From positions 2,432,123 through 2,496,122 of the forward strand of contig NW_020654422.1 of NCBI RefSeq assembly GCF_003589595.1: a stretch of DNA of 64,000 bases, given 5' to 3'. How positions within the stretch are numbered: the stretch's first letter is position 1; every line of letters begins with the position of its first letter. The notes under the pieces are model-generated. The model was given only the letters and a program-made list of their open reading frames with translations. It was not told where the DNA came from and made no database searches. This document shows, piece by piece, positions 11,368-26,300 of the stretch. A program made the position numbers and the translations under genes. The DNA comes from Hyposmocoma kahamanoa. Taxonomy: Eukaryota; Arthropoda; Insecta; Lepidoptera; Cosmopterigidae.

Positions 11368-14300
11368 GTAAGTAACTACAATTTTCACAAGCTGGTAATC
11401 GAATTTTTCTCAAAAAACAATGATCATTTTTGCGTTAACATTAAAAATAAAATCCGCTTTGAAAGCGATTTAACTGAGAAAACAGTACAGACTATACGTA
11501 CGTACACATATTTTTGTTTGTTACAATTATTCGAGTTAATTTCAGTTCAACAGATTTGTTTATCGTTGCCAGATCAATCCTTTGTTATTCGTCATGACGT
11601 GGCTAATACTCTTTAGTTTAAAATAGTTTTATTGCTATGATGTTCAGTACGTAGCGTGTACATTTTATTAAAACTTTTGTTTAAGATTTGCATTTTTTCC
11701 AAGAAATACGGTCGAGCAAAACATATTTTCTGTGCTGAATCACTGGATAAAGCTTTTTTGGTAAATTTCGAATTGTTGAAAGGGTATCGAAATGGTGAGC
11801 CAAATTAGTTTAGATAACAGGATATTTGTAAGTAACAGTGAATCTTTAGTTATACCAAATAGTGAATATTTGATTGGAGCTCTATTAGTATTGACGCATA
11901 ATACTTTTAATATTCATAAGACGTCAAACGGGTAAACGTTTGCATTTTGTTTATAGCCATTCCAGGAATCGAAGCCAGTGAACTTCCATTAATATAATCT
12001 ATAAATATATTAAATTTGTCAGTTCGGTTGGTTGCTTTGGAAGACCACGCGTTCTTCATTAATAGGTGATGAGTTGTCGGTTTAAGTTTCATGAGAAGGT
12101 ATCTCTCGTAATGTTAAGGTGTAAAGTCATAAATACTATGTTTTAGTGCGACTCTGGTCCATTAGATACAGTAAACATTTGTATTAACTTCTGCGAATTT
12201 GTATAATTATCTGCTGATCACGTCTCACTCAATCATGAAATACAAAGTTTGGATGGATGTTTGTAACTCAATTAAGCTTGATAGATGGTCCATTATACCC
12301 TTTTCAACCACGCACATGGTGTCACAGAAGAAAAAAATACTGACCATAAACATTGTTTTATTGTAGGAATTTATTTTGATACGAATATTAATTCTCAGAA
12401 ATTTAAATAGAAGAAATTGTACACAAGAAGGATTGTTTTCGCTAGCAATTGCAAACGAATTAATGAATTGTTTATTTTTTACGCAGGCATAACGTCTTGT
12501 TGTTAAAATTGTCATTGTTATTATTATTATTATTATTTATGTTGTTTACTAAATATTGTACTTACTTTATTTTCCTTCTTGTCATTCAGCGGTTTATTTA
12601 GATATGTTGTTGCTAAAATTCTTAAATATTTATAGATAACCACGGAATACGAAGTTTTGCATAACAGGCAAACTTGTTTGAAATTTGAACCTTAAGTCAT
12701 TTATATAGCGTTCAAAAGTTTTAAATTGTAACAGTTTATATAGCCTGGTGTGTGTGCAATAACGTATGTAACATAAATATACAAAAGGTGATTTAAAGTA
12801 TGATGTGTCCGCTTTCCATAATCTTTCAACTATTTGTGCCGTAATCAATCCACAAAATATTCCTAAGTTTAATTTTTTTTTAAATAATATCAAGTGACGG
12901 GACGACCAAGTCGTACGCCTGATGGTAAGCTCTGCCGTCCATTAACTAAAGCGTGGCAAAGTGACATATGGTCAAATATCCGTTTTAAACACGGAAGATG
13001 GAGTCCAAAATTATCTTTTTCAGAACAGTTAAAGTTAGTTAACGTATCGGATACATCAAAACTTATCCTAACGATGCTTTGCTAAATATCTTTAAACAAT
13101 TTTAATTTTATAATTAATTAATTTATAATAAAAAGTTTTATTATAAAACTGGGTTATCGTTTTTATATGATATCTCAAAAATGATTTTGTCAACGCGTTT
13201 CAGTTAACACACGGCAGAGTTACAGGCCTATCCATAACAATTGCAGTGTCACTCAGAGATTTAAATCGCAAAGATCTGAGCGGAACTGCCACTGCGCCCG
13301 ACACCCTGACATAAGTTGACAAGTCCCATGTGCCTGTAATTTCACCAGCACCCTTTTAGCCTTCAAACTCGGAACACAGTAATGCTAATATTACTGCTTG
13401 GAGGCAGAAATAGGTAAGGTGGCAGTACTACCCTGGACGAACTCTTTCACAAGGAGCTTTACTGGTATTGTTGTTGTGGGAGGGGGCGGCCCTCGCGTGC
13501 CGCAATCCGCACGGTGAAAATTAATATGAATATAATTGTAACATTTTTATTAAAAAAAGCCGACCTCAAAAGTTCGTGGAATTAGATCTATTTGCCAAGT
13601 TTTTTTGAAATCGGTGACCAGAAAGTGCGCGAAACCGGATTCATCCGCTAGTTTGCCACCCTTAGAGATGAAATATTTCCTTCACATTTAAATGAGACCA
13701 ATACTGAGGTACCCTCATTCAGCAAAAAAAGAATCATCAAAATTGGTTCACAAATTTTATTTAATTATATTATTTATTTAGTTATCGCGTAACATGCATA
13801 CCTACAACAAAAAAAACTATCGAATCGAGAACCTCCTCTTTTTTGAAGTCGGTTAAAAATGAGAATAGGCGAAATAATTTTACACAGATCCGACGTTGAC
13901 AAGCGATTGCGACTGACGGGGCAGCCAGTGGCGCGGCGTGTCGTTACACAGCTAGGCAATTTTCAAGTCATTGGGATGAATGTAAATTTAATAGGCTTCA
14001 CTTGAAAACCAAAATTTTGTGCGTTCTCTGTAATACTTAAAGACAAATACAAAAATAAAAATTATGTGCATAATTAAATATTTTATTCTTAAATAATTCA
14101 TTGTACATTTTTATTTTAGTTTGTTTTTAAGTATTTTTATGATTGGGTAAAGTGCGTCCTATCGTGTAACAAATTAGCATATTCTTTACACAATATCCTT
14201 GGGTGTATCGTATATTTTTTGTAAGATAGTTATTTAATAGTAAATACCTAAACAATTTGATCTAGAAAAACAGTTTATCCCGCTTCTCCTTCGGTGACTC

Positions 14301-17300
14301 GTCTTAGGCTTAATAAGAGAAATCTGTGAAATAATTTACAAATTAATACTGTTTTGTAGCCGCGCGATCCTAGTTAGAGCGCCTATTTATTTACACTGGC
14401 AGCGTTTCAGAAATTTCGACAACAGATGTAACTGTTAAAAAAACATAAATTATCACGTGTCGCCTTTACTCAGTCAAGGGCAGTGTATCTGTGATGAAAT
14501 TTATATGCACTATCATCATCAACTCTAGTCTTTTGTATATCTTTTGTATATGTTGGCATATTTTTAAACTATTAAAGTGATATTTTTTTCATAATACATT
14601 TATTGGAAATGAGGCTACTCACAAATTTTTATTAGAGCTAATATGTTTTTCTTTTAAGCCAGTCTACGTTTAAGAGATAAATTATATCGTGAACAACGTC
14701 CTACACCTTAAACCTTAAACATAACAATTTTAGACGTTCACCTTTGGATATAGTTTGACCTATATAGGGCCATTTCATGACTCCTAATATTTGGGTCGCA
14801 AACGTATTATTAGACTATTAATTTACTGGTTTTGATACCATAAATTTAAAAAAAACACACAGACCTAAATGGGGCAGCACTATGTTAGTAATTATTAAAC
14901 ATATATGCAGCCCCTTAGCCAAGGGACAGACGTTGGCTCTCTATGTTTATTCTATCGTCTTTACAATGGGGAGTGTTCCGAGGAACTTTTCGAACTGGTG
15001 CCACCGTCTCGTTTTCACCATCACACCTCCCGCTAAAGGAATAAAGTCCAACCCCATTTCTTAGATGGCTTGCTTGTAAGACCACGCGGGCATCTCGTTC
15101 GTTCTTTCCTCGAACCTGCAAGATGTGGAATGATCTTCCTCCTGAAGTATTTCCTTTGCGCTACGACATGGGGTTCTTCAAAAAGCGTGTTTACAGGGCT
15201 CTCAAAAGCTGGCAACGCATAAGCAGCTCATCTGATGTTGCAAATGTCCATGGGCGACGATGACCTCCTTCAAGTGGCTCATTGCTCGTTTGCTTCCTTC
15301 TATATATATATATATATATATATAAAAGAATTATATATCATGTGACTGCGTCCGTCAACCTGAGATGTAAGTTAACAAGTCTCACGTGCCTGTAATTTCA
15401 CCAGCGCCCTGACCATTCAAAACCGGAACGCAATAGAGCTCACATCACTGCTTGGTAGCAGAAATAGGTAAGGCGGCACCATGGACGAACTCTTCAATAT
15501 GAAGCTCTACTGCTACTAAAAATCTAAAACTTGTGCCCCGCATGAAGTCAATGTGGTGGGCCAAGTAAACTTTATCCGTTGAGGATACCTGTATCTACTT
15601 ATGGGACATTTTTATCTGATATAGCCAGTTATTAATAACAATAGTTAGTACGATGCAATAATTCGATGCTATCGCTAGGTTTTACAAAATATACTCCTGA
15701 ATTTAAACACTATTTCAAGATAACTGGTTTTACTACCAATCCCCCGACACATGTTTTCTATAATGACTTGTGTGTTAAATTAAGACTAGCTAGCGATCCG
15801 CCTCGGTAAGCCACGGCTGCAATTTTATGGGCTGAACATTTTTCGGGAAATACCGCACAAACTGTGGTATCAGTGTTTTTAGTTTATTTAGTGGGTAGCT
15901 TGTGAGCTCAGTGTTCCGCATTTAATTTATGGATCCGGACCTGGAACTGCGGGTCTTCAAAGCGATTATGATTTTAAAATCATAGGCGTGAGTTTATATT
16001 GTGCAAAATTTTTGCGCAGCGCCTGCCGAATGACCTATTGTTAAATCAAAGTCAAAGTCAAAGAATCATTTATTCCATAGGTAAAATAAATTTACACTTG
16101 AAAAACGTCACATTTAAACTACTGCTCATTCACTACGTTGACTGCCCTGAGAAGAACGAGCAAGAAGATTGCTCTTTTCAAATAAACTTAAATGCTATGA
16201 AATATACTTTGAATCAAATTTGTGTGGTATCTAGAACCATGTCTTTTATCTACCACGTAGTCTTCAATTTAGTTATATGACTTTTCAATCAAAATAGTTT
16301 TTATTTAGCTTTTAAACTTAGGAAATAATAACCTTAATATATGCTCCGGAATCTTATTGTAAAAACGTACACAGTTCCCCATAAAAGAGTCGTTGGTTAA
16401 ACGAAATCGTGGTAGCATGAGTTTGGACTTAGCTCTAAGGTTAATATTATGGATATCTTCTTTCTTATTGAAATTATGTATATTTTACGGGCATATAAAA
16501 TATTTGAGTAGTTAGTAGTTTATTACGTAAATATACGGTATATCGAAACCCTTTCAACTGATATCAAAAGAACGTTACCTAATGAGTAAAACAACATCAA
16601 CAACATTAACGTTAAAATTTTGGATATTTCTAGTTTTTATTAAAAAAAAATTTATGATGTCCTTTTACTCATAAGTATTTTCGACATAAGTTTAAATATA
16701 TCGTTCATATTTACGAAATAATCGCCTGGGCACGCTTACACCTTGTATACCAATGTTTTGACCTGCGTAATGACAACATAAAACTATAGAATGCACAAGC
16801 ATTATGGTATGTTCAGTTGAATTATAGTATATAAGAGATACCTAGACAGCTATCCTTATATTTAGATTCTCAGATTGTCCTGTGATGCTGCAGTCATGAT
16901 ACCAGTCTCCTTAAACTTTTCTCTGAGAGAAACCCGAGAACCTAAACGGTACACAGAACGAATCGCTCGTTTTTGCAATACAAATATGATTTGAATGTCT
17001 ACCACTTCATTCCACATGTCGAAAATACTTATGAGTAAAAGGACATCATAATTTTTTTTAAAATAAAAACTAAAAATATCCAAAATTTTAACGTTAATGT
17101 TGTTGATGTTGTTTTACTCATTAGGTAACGTTCTTTTGATATCAGTTGAAAGGTTTTCTATATACCGTATATTTACGTAAGAATTGCCTGGACACACTTA
17201 ACGATTCCACTCTGTGTATCAGGACTGTACTTTAATTATTCACACAAACGGAGGCCAGTACCATCATGTACAGGCTTATCACTAGATTAAGGAGTAAATG

Positions 17301-20300
17301 GCTCTCCCAGACATTGCGAGCAGCCCAAGACTCAATTCTGGAATACTCTATTCTGGGAATGACTTCTGATGTCATGCTTCTCAAGCAAAACTTTAAAAAT
17401 CTCTACCATGTAGAGTTTCCAACTAGGAAAGACTGGGAAACTAACAGTCTCACTTGGAAGGACGGCAGCATTCTATAGTACACCGATGGGTCTAAGATGG
17501 GACCCAACGTAGGCTGTTGAATAAACGGCGTGAGTCCCAGGCTCAGCTATAAGCTGAACTTGAGACGACACTCCTCTATCTTTTAGGCCGAAGTGTACGC
17601 CATAATTGCTTGTGTGGATTTAAACTTGAAGAGAGGCCACGTTGACAAGTATATTTACATAAACTCGGATAGTCAAGCGGATCTACATGCACTAGCCTCA
17701 GTCACCCAAACATCGAGGATAGTAGAGAACTTTGTTAATATATTGAATACTCTCGGGGAAAATAACACAGCGGTCCTGCGCTGCGTTCCAGGCTACTCTG
17801 ACGTCGAGGGTAATGTGTCAGCGGACGAACTGGCAAAAGACTGTTCGCAGTGATGAAAGGATGCATACATAGGCTCTGAATGAAGCCACCCTAATAATAA
17901 AAATTAATAATACCAGCGTTGTTGCTAATGCAGGTTTTCCACACAGATGCGAATGCTGAATTTTTGGTTGATGAAAAAAAGTGGTAGTACTGTCCTGGAT
18001 TAACTTTTTCACAAGGAGCTCTTTTGGAGTACCAGTGGACATATATGTCTGCTCTTAAAGCTGTTATCTGCCGTCATCGAGAATATCACCAGAAATAAAG
18101 ATGCAATAAGGGCCACCCATCCCTGGCAACTCATCAGGCAAATGGGCCTTATATCACTTTTAAATATCACTCTCGTTTGTGCTGAAATCACATATTAGAA
18201 AGCTGAAATAGTACAGCGCCAACAACTGACCTATGTGTACGTCTCCGTATATTCCAAAAATATTCAGTATTTATTGTATTATAGATAATATCTCTCACAA
18301 TGGGTGTTCCATTCGGTAGTGTGGGAAAAACAGCAAAACATCTAATTACGTAATCAGTCAACTTGTAACCATGGAGCGTGTAACCGTTCCAAAATATCGG
18401 GATAACAGAAAGAACTCGTACCATGGTAAGAAGCCTGTAATCAGTGATAATCATTCAGTGAATATCCATGAAAGCAGTAAATCTAAATAAATAGTAGTTT
18501 TCCTACACTTGTTTCACATTAGGAAAGTGCAAATGTGCTTTGAGACATGATATTAGCTTAAATTTTTACAATTTGTTACGTGTAAATCTATGTTGTACGA
18601 TAATTAAACTTTCTATTATGTACTAAACTTAGTAACATTAGACAGTAACTGAACAATATGCTGTTTGAACCATGCTAGAGTTGTTCCCAAGGGAGGCGAG
18701 CTGTAAACATCATTTCGTTCTTCAGTTACCTTTGCGTGCCGACTTCATAGGTCCATTGAGACTTCACACAGAATGGTAATAAAGGAATCGTGAGTTTACT
18801 CTTTAACTATGCAAATAGTATTAGGTAAACTGTAACTGTAACTTCAAATACAAAAATAATAATTAACCTTTTGTATTACTTGTATTTCCTATCATTGTAA
18901 ATCCCAAGCAGACATAAGACTACATAATTATACCTACTACTCGTTAATATATTTATTAGCAGTAGAGCGCCTTATGAAAGAGTTTGTCCAGGGAAATGCT
19001 ACCAACTTACCTATTTTTGCCGCCAAGCAGTAATTGAGCATTACTGTATGCCGGTTTTGAAGGATATGCGCCCAGTTACACGAGGCGAAAGATTTTGTGC
19101 GGCCCCGAATCTGAATTCTATTTACTAGGCAACAACAATTAAAGACCAAATTCAAGCCAGGCGCCCGGGACGCATATTTAAGTTAAAACGTAAAAAGTAA
19201 ATAAATAGAGCGTATTTTGCAATGACAGTTAGACGCAACCGGCCGCTGCGCAGCGGGAACGCGGGCTTCGCTCGGAGGCCGCGCGGAGTAAGCGCGATGA
19301 AATTCGTGTCGACTGCGCCTAAAGGTGCAGGTGAAATTACAGGCACACGGGACTTGTCAACTTATGTCTCATGGTTACAGGTGTAGTGGTAGTAACACTG
19401 GCACTGCAATTGTTATGGACAGGCGTGTTGCTTACAACCAGGCGCACGACTTGTTCGTCCCGTCACTTGACATTATAAAAAATGTGTTATTTTGTGTTCT
19501 GTTTTTAATACGGTGTTTATATTCATATTTTTTTTAGAAAATACTCTCTTAGGGTCGTATTCTAGAACTCTACTCAATGCTCAAGTCAGGATTGCATTGG
19601 AAACACAAGCACTGGAAATACGACCCTAATGGCAGGGACTTGAGTATGATTTCGAGTGCTTTAAACTATACTCAAATCCTTACTTGAGCATTGAGTAGAG
19701 TTCCAGAATACGACCCTTAGTTTATTGTAATTATGGATACAAGCCGCCGTTTCCGATTGGCTACTCTGAAAATCTTTGGGGGAGGCCTTTGTTCAGCAGT
19801 GGACGTCTTTCGGCTGATATGATGATGATGATTGATGCAAATATCGAACAAACCGAAAGGAAAATTTCTTCGTCCCGAGCGGACTCGAATCGGCGACGCT
19901 ACTTCAGCGTGGATGCTGTTCTGCCAATTGAACTACGGAATTTGTCAATGTGCTTATTGCGGATCCTTGTATTGGGTTTAACCAGAGACCACATAGTGGG
20001 TTTAACCTTGCTTTTAAGCCGTAGCACCACCTAAGAGAGCTTATAAAAATTACCACGTTGTACTAGCCAAGTTGAGGCAATAATGTCAATAATAAAGTTT
20101 TTTTTAAATTAAAAATGCATTAATAGTTATAAAATGCATGCTTTGTTAAAATATTTTACACATCGTATGTGTCTATAACAAATATTTGCGATTTAGATGC
20201 GAAAAAGTTCAATTTCCAACGTGTAGCAGTCGTGAAAAACTGTGAATTGGATAATGTTTTGTAGGTCAACTATATTTCGTCTAATGCTATCATCAACTAT

Positions 20301-23300
20301 ATTTATATAAGTGTTAAACTGCCATCGGAAGAAAGAAAGGCACAAACAGGAAATTCGAGAAAAAGAATAAGTCGACACTGGAAAGATAAAACATCTACGC
20401 GTCTGGGACTAATATTGAGGTATCCCTCTTTCCAACAAAATAGAATCATTAAAATCGGTTTACAAATACGAAGTAACAGCATTACACAAAAACAACAACA
20501 CTACATATACAACAATAACAACTTATACACAAAAAAATAGACTCGAATTGAGAACCTTCACATTTTTTGAAGTCGGTTAAAAATAGGGGTAATATTACGA
20601 ATAATTATTGACCTTGAATGCAATGACACCCAGGAGGTTGTTTTCGCTTGCCAGTGCCGGCGCTAACCCAAGTAGCGCCCGGATGAAAACAATACCCAAG
20701 CGCCCTCTAGTATCACGCGATCAAAATGGAATACTTACAATTATGTTTTTCCCAGTGGTCGGAAATTCGAGGGCAAACGGTGCAATTATAAATGATGTTG
20801 GTAAGCAATAGTCCGCCTAAGACGTGCCCTCGTGTGCGTTGCACATAGGTAAAGCCGGCACTGTCGCTGCTACTAATTCTGCGCATTGGCGAAGCTGCTC
20901 TTTTTCGCATAATAGCATCAACACGAGTTAGGGCGCGTACCCATTATGGCGTGACGACAAATGGTCATGCAGTTTAAAGTGCCGTGTCTTGTAAATGAAG
21001 TTGTTCACATATAGTAGAACACGATTAGAGGCTAATTCATGTCATACCGTGCAGGGGTTGGGCCGTGCTCCGGTCGTGCACCGGCCGTGGCACGGTCAAA
21101 TATCTATATATGCTTTTGTAAGAATTCCATGATCGAGTCCGTGTCACGGCCGAGGTACTGTCGGGGCACGTCGTCGAGTATTTTTTCCCGGTTCCAACCC
21201 GGCCCGATCGACACGTCGTAATATGAATGCATTCGCCTGTCACCAGGAAGGTAGTCAATGTTGGACTATAGTGTAGTGGACAGCGCAAGCTCAAAATGGT
21301 CTCATCATCTATTAAATCTTTGTGTAGCGTGGCAAATTCTCCTTCGGATTCTCTTTATCTCCAGGCAGGATGTACACACCATCTTCTTTTCTAGTTTCAA
21401 TTTGCGTTTCCAATACTTCGTCATCAAGAGCTATTGCAATAGCTGACATGGCACTGTGACGGCCCGGCCCCGGGACGGTGTAACATGAATCAGCCTTATC
21501 TGTAGTTCACGACTTTATTGATGTTACTACGACAGACTGTCGTAACAATGGGAAGAGCTAGAACAACAGACGTCAGACGATAAATAAATCCTCATGATAA
21601 AAATGTGACGACAAACAATCGCAGCTTCAAACGATTCTGTCGTGCAAACGGCAAGGTGGCTGCCGTGAACCAATAAATTGTCGTCACGATCTAGTGGGAA
21701 CAGCTAGACACCACAGACGTTCAACGATCAAATAAATGTTCACGACAAAGTTACGACAGATAGTCGAGATTTTTTGAGGGTAGTTGAGGACATTGCGGAT
21801 GCTTCCTTAGTTTCGCTAAAGTTATCACTTATTCCCTACTTAGGACCTTCTGACTGTTTGTTTATCAATAATAATATCTAGTATCCAAACAAAAGACGTT
21901 ACAGTTACAATTATAGTCTTAGTTATAATAATTCAACTAATTATCACTACTAAATATAAAACGTTTAATAGTTTACGTGTACTTAAAGTATACATGTATA
22001 AACCATCATGTGTTACGTGTTATTCCAGTGTTAGACGCTACTGCAAAGATTCCCTCGGGGCTGCTACAAGGCAATGGTATTCAACTCGGCGACTTTGACC
22101 AGTGCTTGGGGAGCCGTGCGAGAGTGCAGCTCGATACAGGAAGTGTCGTCAAGGTGGGTGATTTTAGGGCTCGTGGGATTGTGGTACGTTGTTCGTATAT
22201 ACAGATGGAAGATTAGTCAATTACGCTTGAAATCAAAGCCAATCATTAGTTTAACAATTTTTTTCACGCAAAGACATCAACCATCAACGGCAACGGCAAT
22301 TCTACTTTTAATAGGCTATTAAGCATGTAAAGAAAATGTCTTAACTTTGTAGCAATAACGTTCTTTTTCAAAACAGTCGATGCAGGAATAGGGGAGTTAT
22401 AACGTTGAAACCTATGTATGTCTGTCTGCCAAATAGCTGGGCTTGTAAAAAAAAGTATAGGGTTTTTTTTATTTAATGGCTAATTTAACTTTCATGGTTC
22501 TTCTATGTTTGACGAACATTTCGATACCTCCAATGAACACTATCGTAGGTATCGATTTGTACAGCTGTTTAAAAATATCACCCACAGACCAAATAAATAT
22601 ATCACCTCTTATTATCACCTGTTTCTCCCAGCTAGTTTAGGGTTGGGCTGTAACGTGTAACAAAACGATCGCAATCAGATTCCCTATGGGAGCGTAGGTT
22701 CGTACCCTTCAGGCTGCGCCATGTAACGTGTAATAAAGCGATGGTTGTTGGATACAGACTGGATTATTTTTTGATATACAGTGATCGTGCAAACAATTGG
22801 CAAATACCTTAAACTTTATAATAATATAATAGGTTCTGTCAGAAGATGAATATTTATTTTACTTTCACTTACTCAATCGACTTGAAATTGTATATATACT
22901 ATTGGCTGGTGTTCGCAACTTCATCTGTGTAGAATAAGAACTTCGTGTACTACTGTACTATACTAATTTTCATAGTTTTATTGTTTCTCCATACAAAATT
23001 TCATCCTTTGTTTGACCAAATTTAAGGTTTTTATTTTGTGATAAAAAGTAGCTTATATCCTTTGCCTAGGTTCCACCTACCTCTATACCAAATTTTTTCA
23101 ATATTGGTTCAGCGGTTTAGGCGTGAAAACGTAACAGACAGAGTTATTTTCGCATTTATAATATTAGTTTGGTTGGAAATCCGATACAATAATATGGTAA
23201 CCTGTATCTAATGCTGCGTCCAGGGGGTCTACCACCCGTCCTAAGTCCGACATCCGACCGCAACAATTATTGTCAAATAGATAATACTCGACCAAATTAA

Positions 23301-26300
23301 AAGTAGCATGATGCGAATGACGCTTCATACTTGATATTGTCTTTTGATTAGATCATGTATTACGTATTTAACTGGAATTGCTTCGGACGGATGTTGGGCG
23401 GAGAACGGAAGCAACCTCTTAGTTTAATAGCAGTAGAGCTGGATGCGAAAAAGTTCGTCCAGGGAAGTTCTGCCACCTTACCTATTTCTGCCGCCAAGCA
23501 GTAATGTGAGCATTACTGTGTTCCGGTTTTGAAGGGTAAGGGTGCTGGTGAAACAGGCTCATGGAACTTGTTAACTTATGTCTCAGGGTGACGGGCGCAG
23601 TGGCAGTGCCCCTCAGATCTTTGCGATTTAAAGCTTTGAGAGGCACTGCAATTCTTATGGATAGGCGTGTAGCTTACATATGGCGCACGACTTGTTCGTC
23701 CCGTTACTTGATATTATAAAAAAAATAAAAAAAGACTCCCCGAACAGTCATGATTGGGCTCGTTGAATAGGTTTCGATGATTAGTTGGCTTAGAGATGAC
23801 TTTTTTGAGTACAATATTTTGGGTCGGAAGTTTTTGAAATTTAGTTGAATTAGTTATAAATAAAATACGTGCCCATCAAATATTATTGATGATAGCATCT
23901 CGTTTGTTATTTTCAAAAGATGCTTTTAAAAATTTCCGCTAGAAATAACAACACTGTATGTATGTTGCTGAAAAAAATATTACACTGACCAACAGAAGAA
24001 TATATCTCTATCAAGAAATTTCCAATAATAAACCATTTAATATGACACCAGGTGCAAGGCAAGTATTGCTTGGCTCGACTGGACGTGAAGGCGGAACATC
24101 CCGAGCTGGAGGTCCCGGTGCACCTGGCGCAAGCCAAGAACCTCATTAAGAGCAAACTTGATGATGTGAGTAGATTTTTTGTGCTAGGATTTTACGTAAG
24201 TACGAGAAAACAGTCTACAAATGTTGTGTATACTGTCTATGTTGAGTGGGGCTATGTTGAGTGTGTGCATTATTATATTATTATTATATTATATTCCCAT
24301 AAAACAAGTGCTTTAGCTGCTTACTTTGGCATCAGATCAGTGATGTTTGATGTTGTCTAATATTTATTATATCAGTTACCTGGTTGAATGAAGAAAAAAC
24401 TTTCAGACATTTCTCTTTTAATTTACTAGAAAAAAGGCATTAAAAATATTAGTATTCCATGTAAGTACCTGAAATGTGAGTTTCAATACATGACTTATAA
24501 TTGAACTCAGCGCAGTTATAGTCAGTTGTGTTTTTTTTGGGTTGTTTATGAAGTAATTAAAGTAAAAAAATTTTGTGTGTTCGATCTTAGTTATTAATTA
24601 TAAGAAACCAGGGGATAATTTCACAGAACGTAAATGATTATCATGAGAGTAAGACATAATATTCACTACAAGCGAATGGATTTCGAAATAACTTTTCAGT
24701 GAGACCGTTTGGCGCAGTACATTATCGTTGCCAGATGTAATTGAAATTATAATTGTCTTATCGAGTTCTTAGGTTTTCGCGATTGTTACACATAGGAAAT
24801 GAAACTATTTTTCCGGATTTAAATCGCGTATATTTGTTTTTTCAAACAAACCGACGTTTCGGGCCCTTTACTGGTCCCATGGTCACGGTTGACTGAGGTG
24901 GTACAGTCTTCAACCAGTTATGTCTAATATTAATGCAAACCACCCTATTTTTTCACTATAGTTACAATAGTTATTAATTAATACCTTATTTTTAATTTTA
25001 CAAAGAAAACATTCTAATTTACGCTACATTAAGTTTTACAAATTATTTTATTGAATGAATTTTTATTAAGTTTAATTTATTATTAATTATTAATAGAAAT
25101 TAGAATAAACTAAAACATATTAATTAGTACTGCAGTCTTATATCTCTTTGGGACTTTTCATTAGAGGAAATACTGGATCCCAAACTGGTGGTACGGAGAA
25201 ACCATCTTCCCTGTTGAAATTAGGATGTTTTTTCGTTCGTCGGGAAATTACGCCATATCTTCTTGTCTAAAATACCCCAGTGTCTCAAGACAAAAGTCTT
25301 CGACCAATGTGTGTACGCTCACTATAAGTCTGACAAGAAGGCTCAAGGTCACTCAAAGGGTAATGGAAAGGGCTACGCTTAGAGTTATGAGGATATCCGC
25401 AAGGGAACCAGAGTAACCAACATAGCCCAAAGAATTGCAATATTTAAGTGTGCTGGGCACATTGCTCGAAGAACAGATGGCCGATGGGGCTGAAGAGTTC
25501 TCAAATGGCGACCGCGTACCGGGAGACGCAGCGTGGGCAGACCGCCACAAGGTGGTCTGATGATCTGGTTAGGGCTGCGGGAATCCGCTAGACGCAAGGA
25601 GTGGACGGTTTTTTGGCTGAAATAATGATGATGACGAAATGATTAATTACTTAGAAGGAATTATTTACACAATGAAATCACCTGTCAATCACTGTGACAA
25701 GATGTCAGTTAAAGTCTTCACTTGTTTCATCTAAATTTAATTATTATTGATCTCTTGAAAGCCCACAGCCAAGTAATTAATATTATATTAAAATAAGGGA
25801 TGATCAGAACTTTATTCTATCTTGCACAATCAAATATCCTTTTGTGATTGAGCAGTCGGGGTTGGATTCATGCAAATTGCCGCCGTGGGTCTGATTAATT
25901 TGCCGCTATCTTTTTCCGGCTTTTCATTGTAAATATATCGGTGGTTTTCTTGAATAGCGGTCTATCTCAAAAGCACCTAATTCATCAGGAAGATGTAAAA
26001 AAACGTAATCTGACGCACAAAACCAACGAAACATGAACCTGCTCAATGTTGTCACGTGATGAACCGATGAAAAGCTCGGTGTTGTAATTAAAATAAAATT
26101 TCTAAATGAAGCACGTTCTAAATGAAGCTGTGTAGTAATTATTTTGATTTAGGCCAGTATACTTGAAAAGCTGCGATATACAGTTATGAAAGCTGTTGGC
26201 GACTATATGTCGAAAGTTTTCGAAAATATTTAATCACATTTTTCGCCAGTTAGAGTACCTATCTTTAATTAAATTCTAAATTAAGGCTCGGATTAGGCAA

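Noticed and set aside
10046..11388. Several antisense ORFs (up to 129 codons) rich in Ser and Phe opposite exon 1
   Set aside because: They are the reverse reading of poly-Asp/Lys codons (GAY runs read as TCR serine), with no domain and no splice support.
24052..24360. Extension of exon 3 to a 102-codon ORF
   Set aside because: A GTGAGT donor follows KSKLDD at 24165; the remaining codons are intron and a SINE tail.
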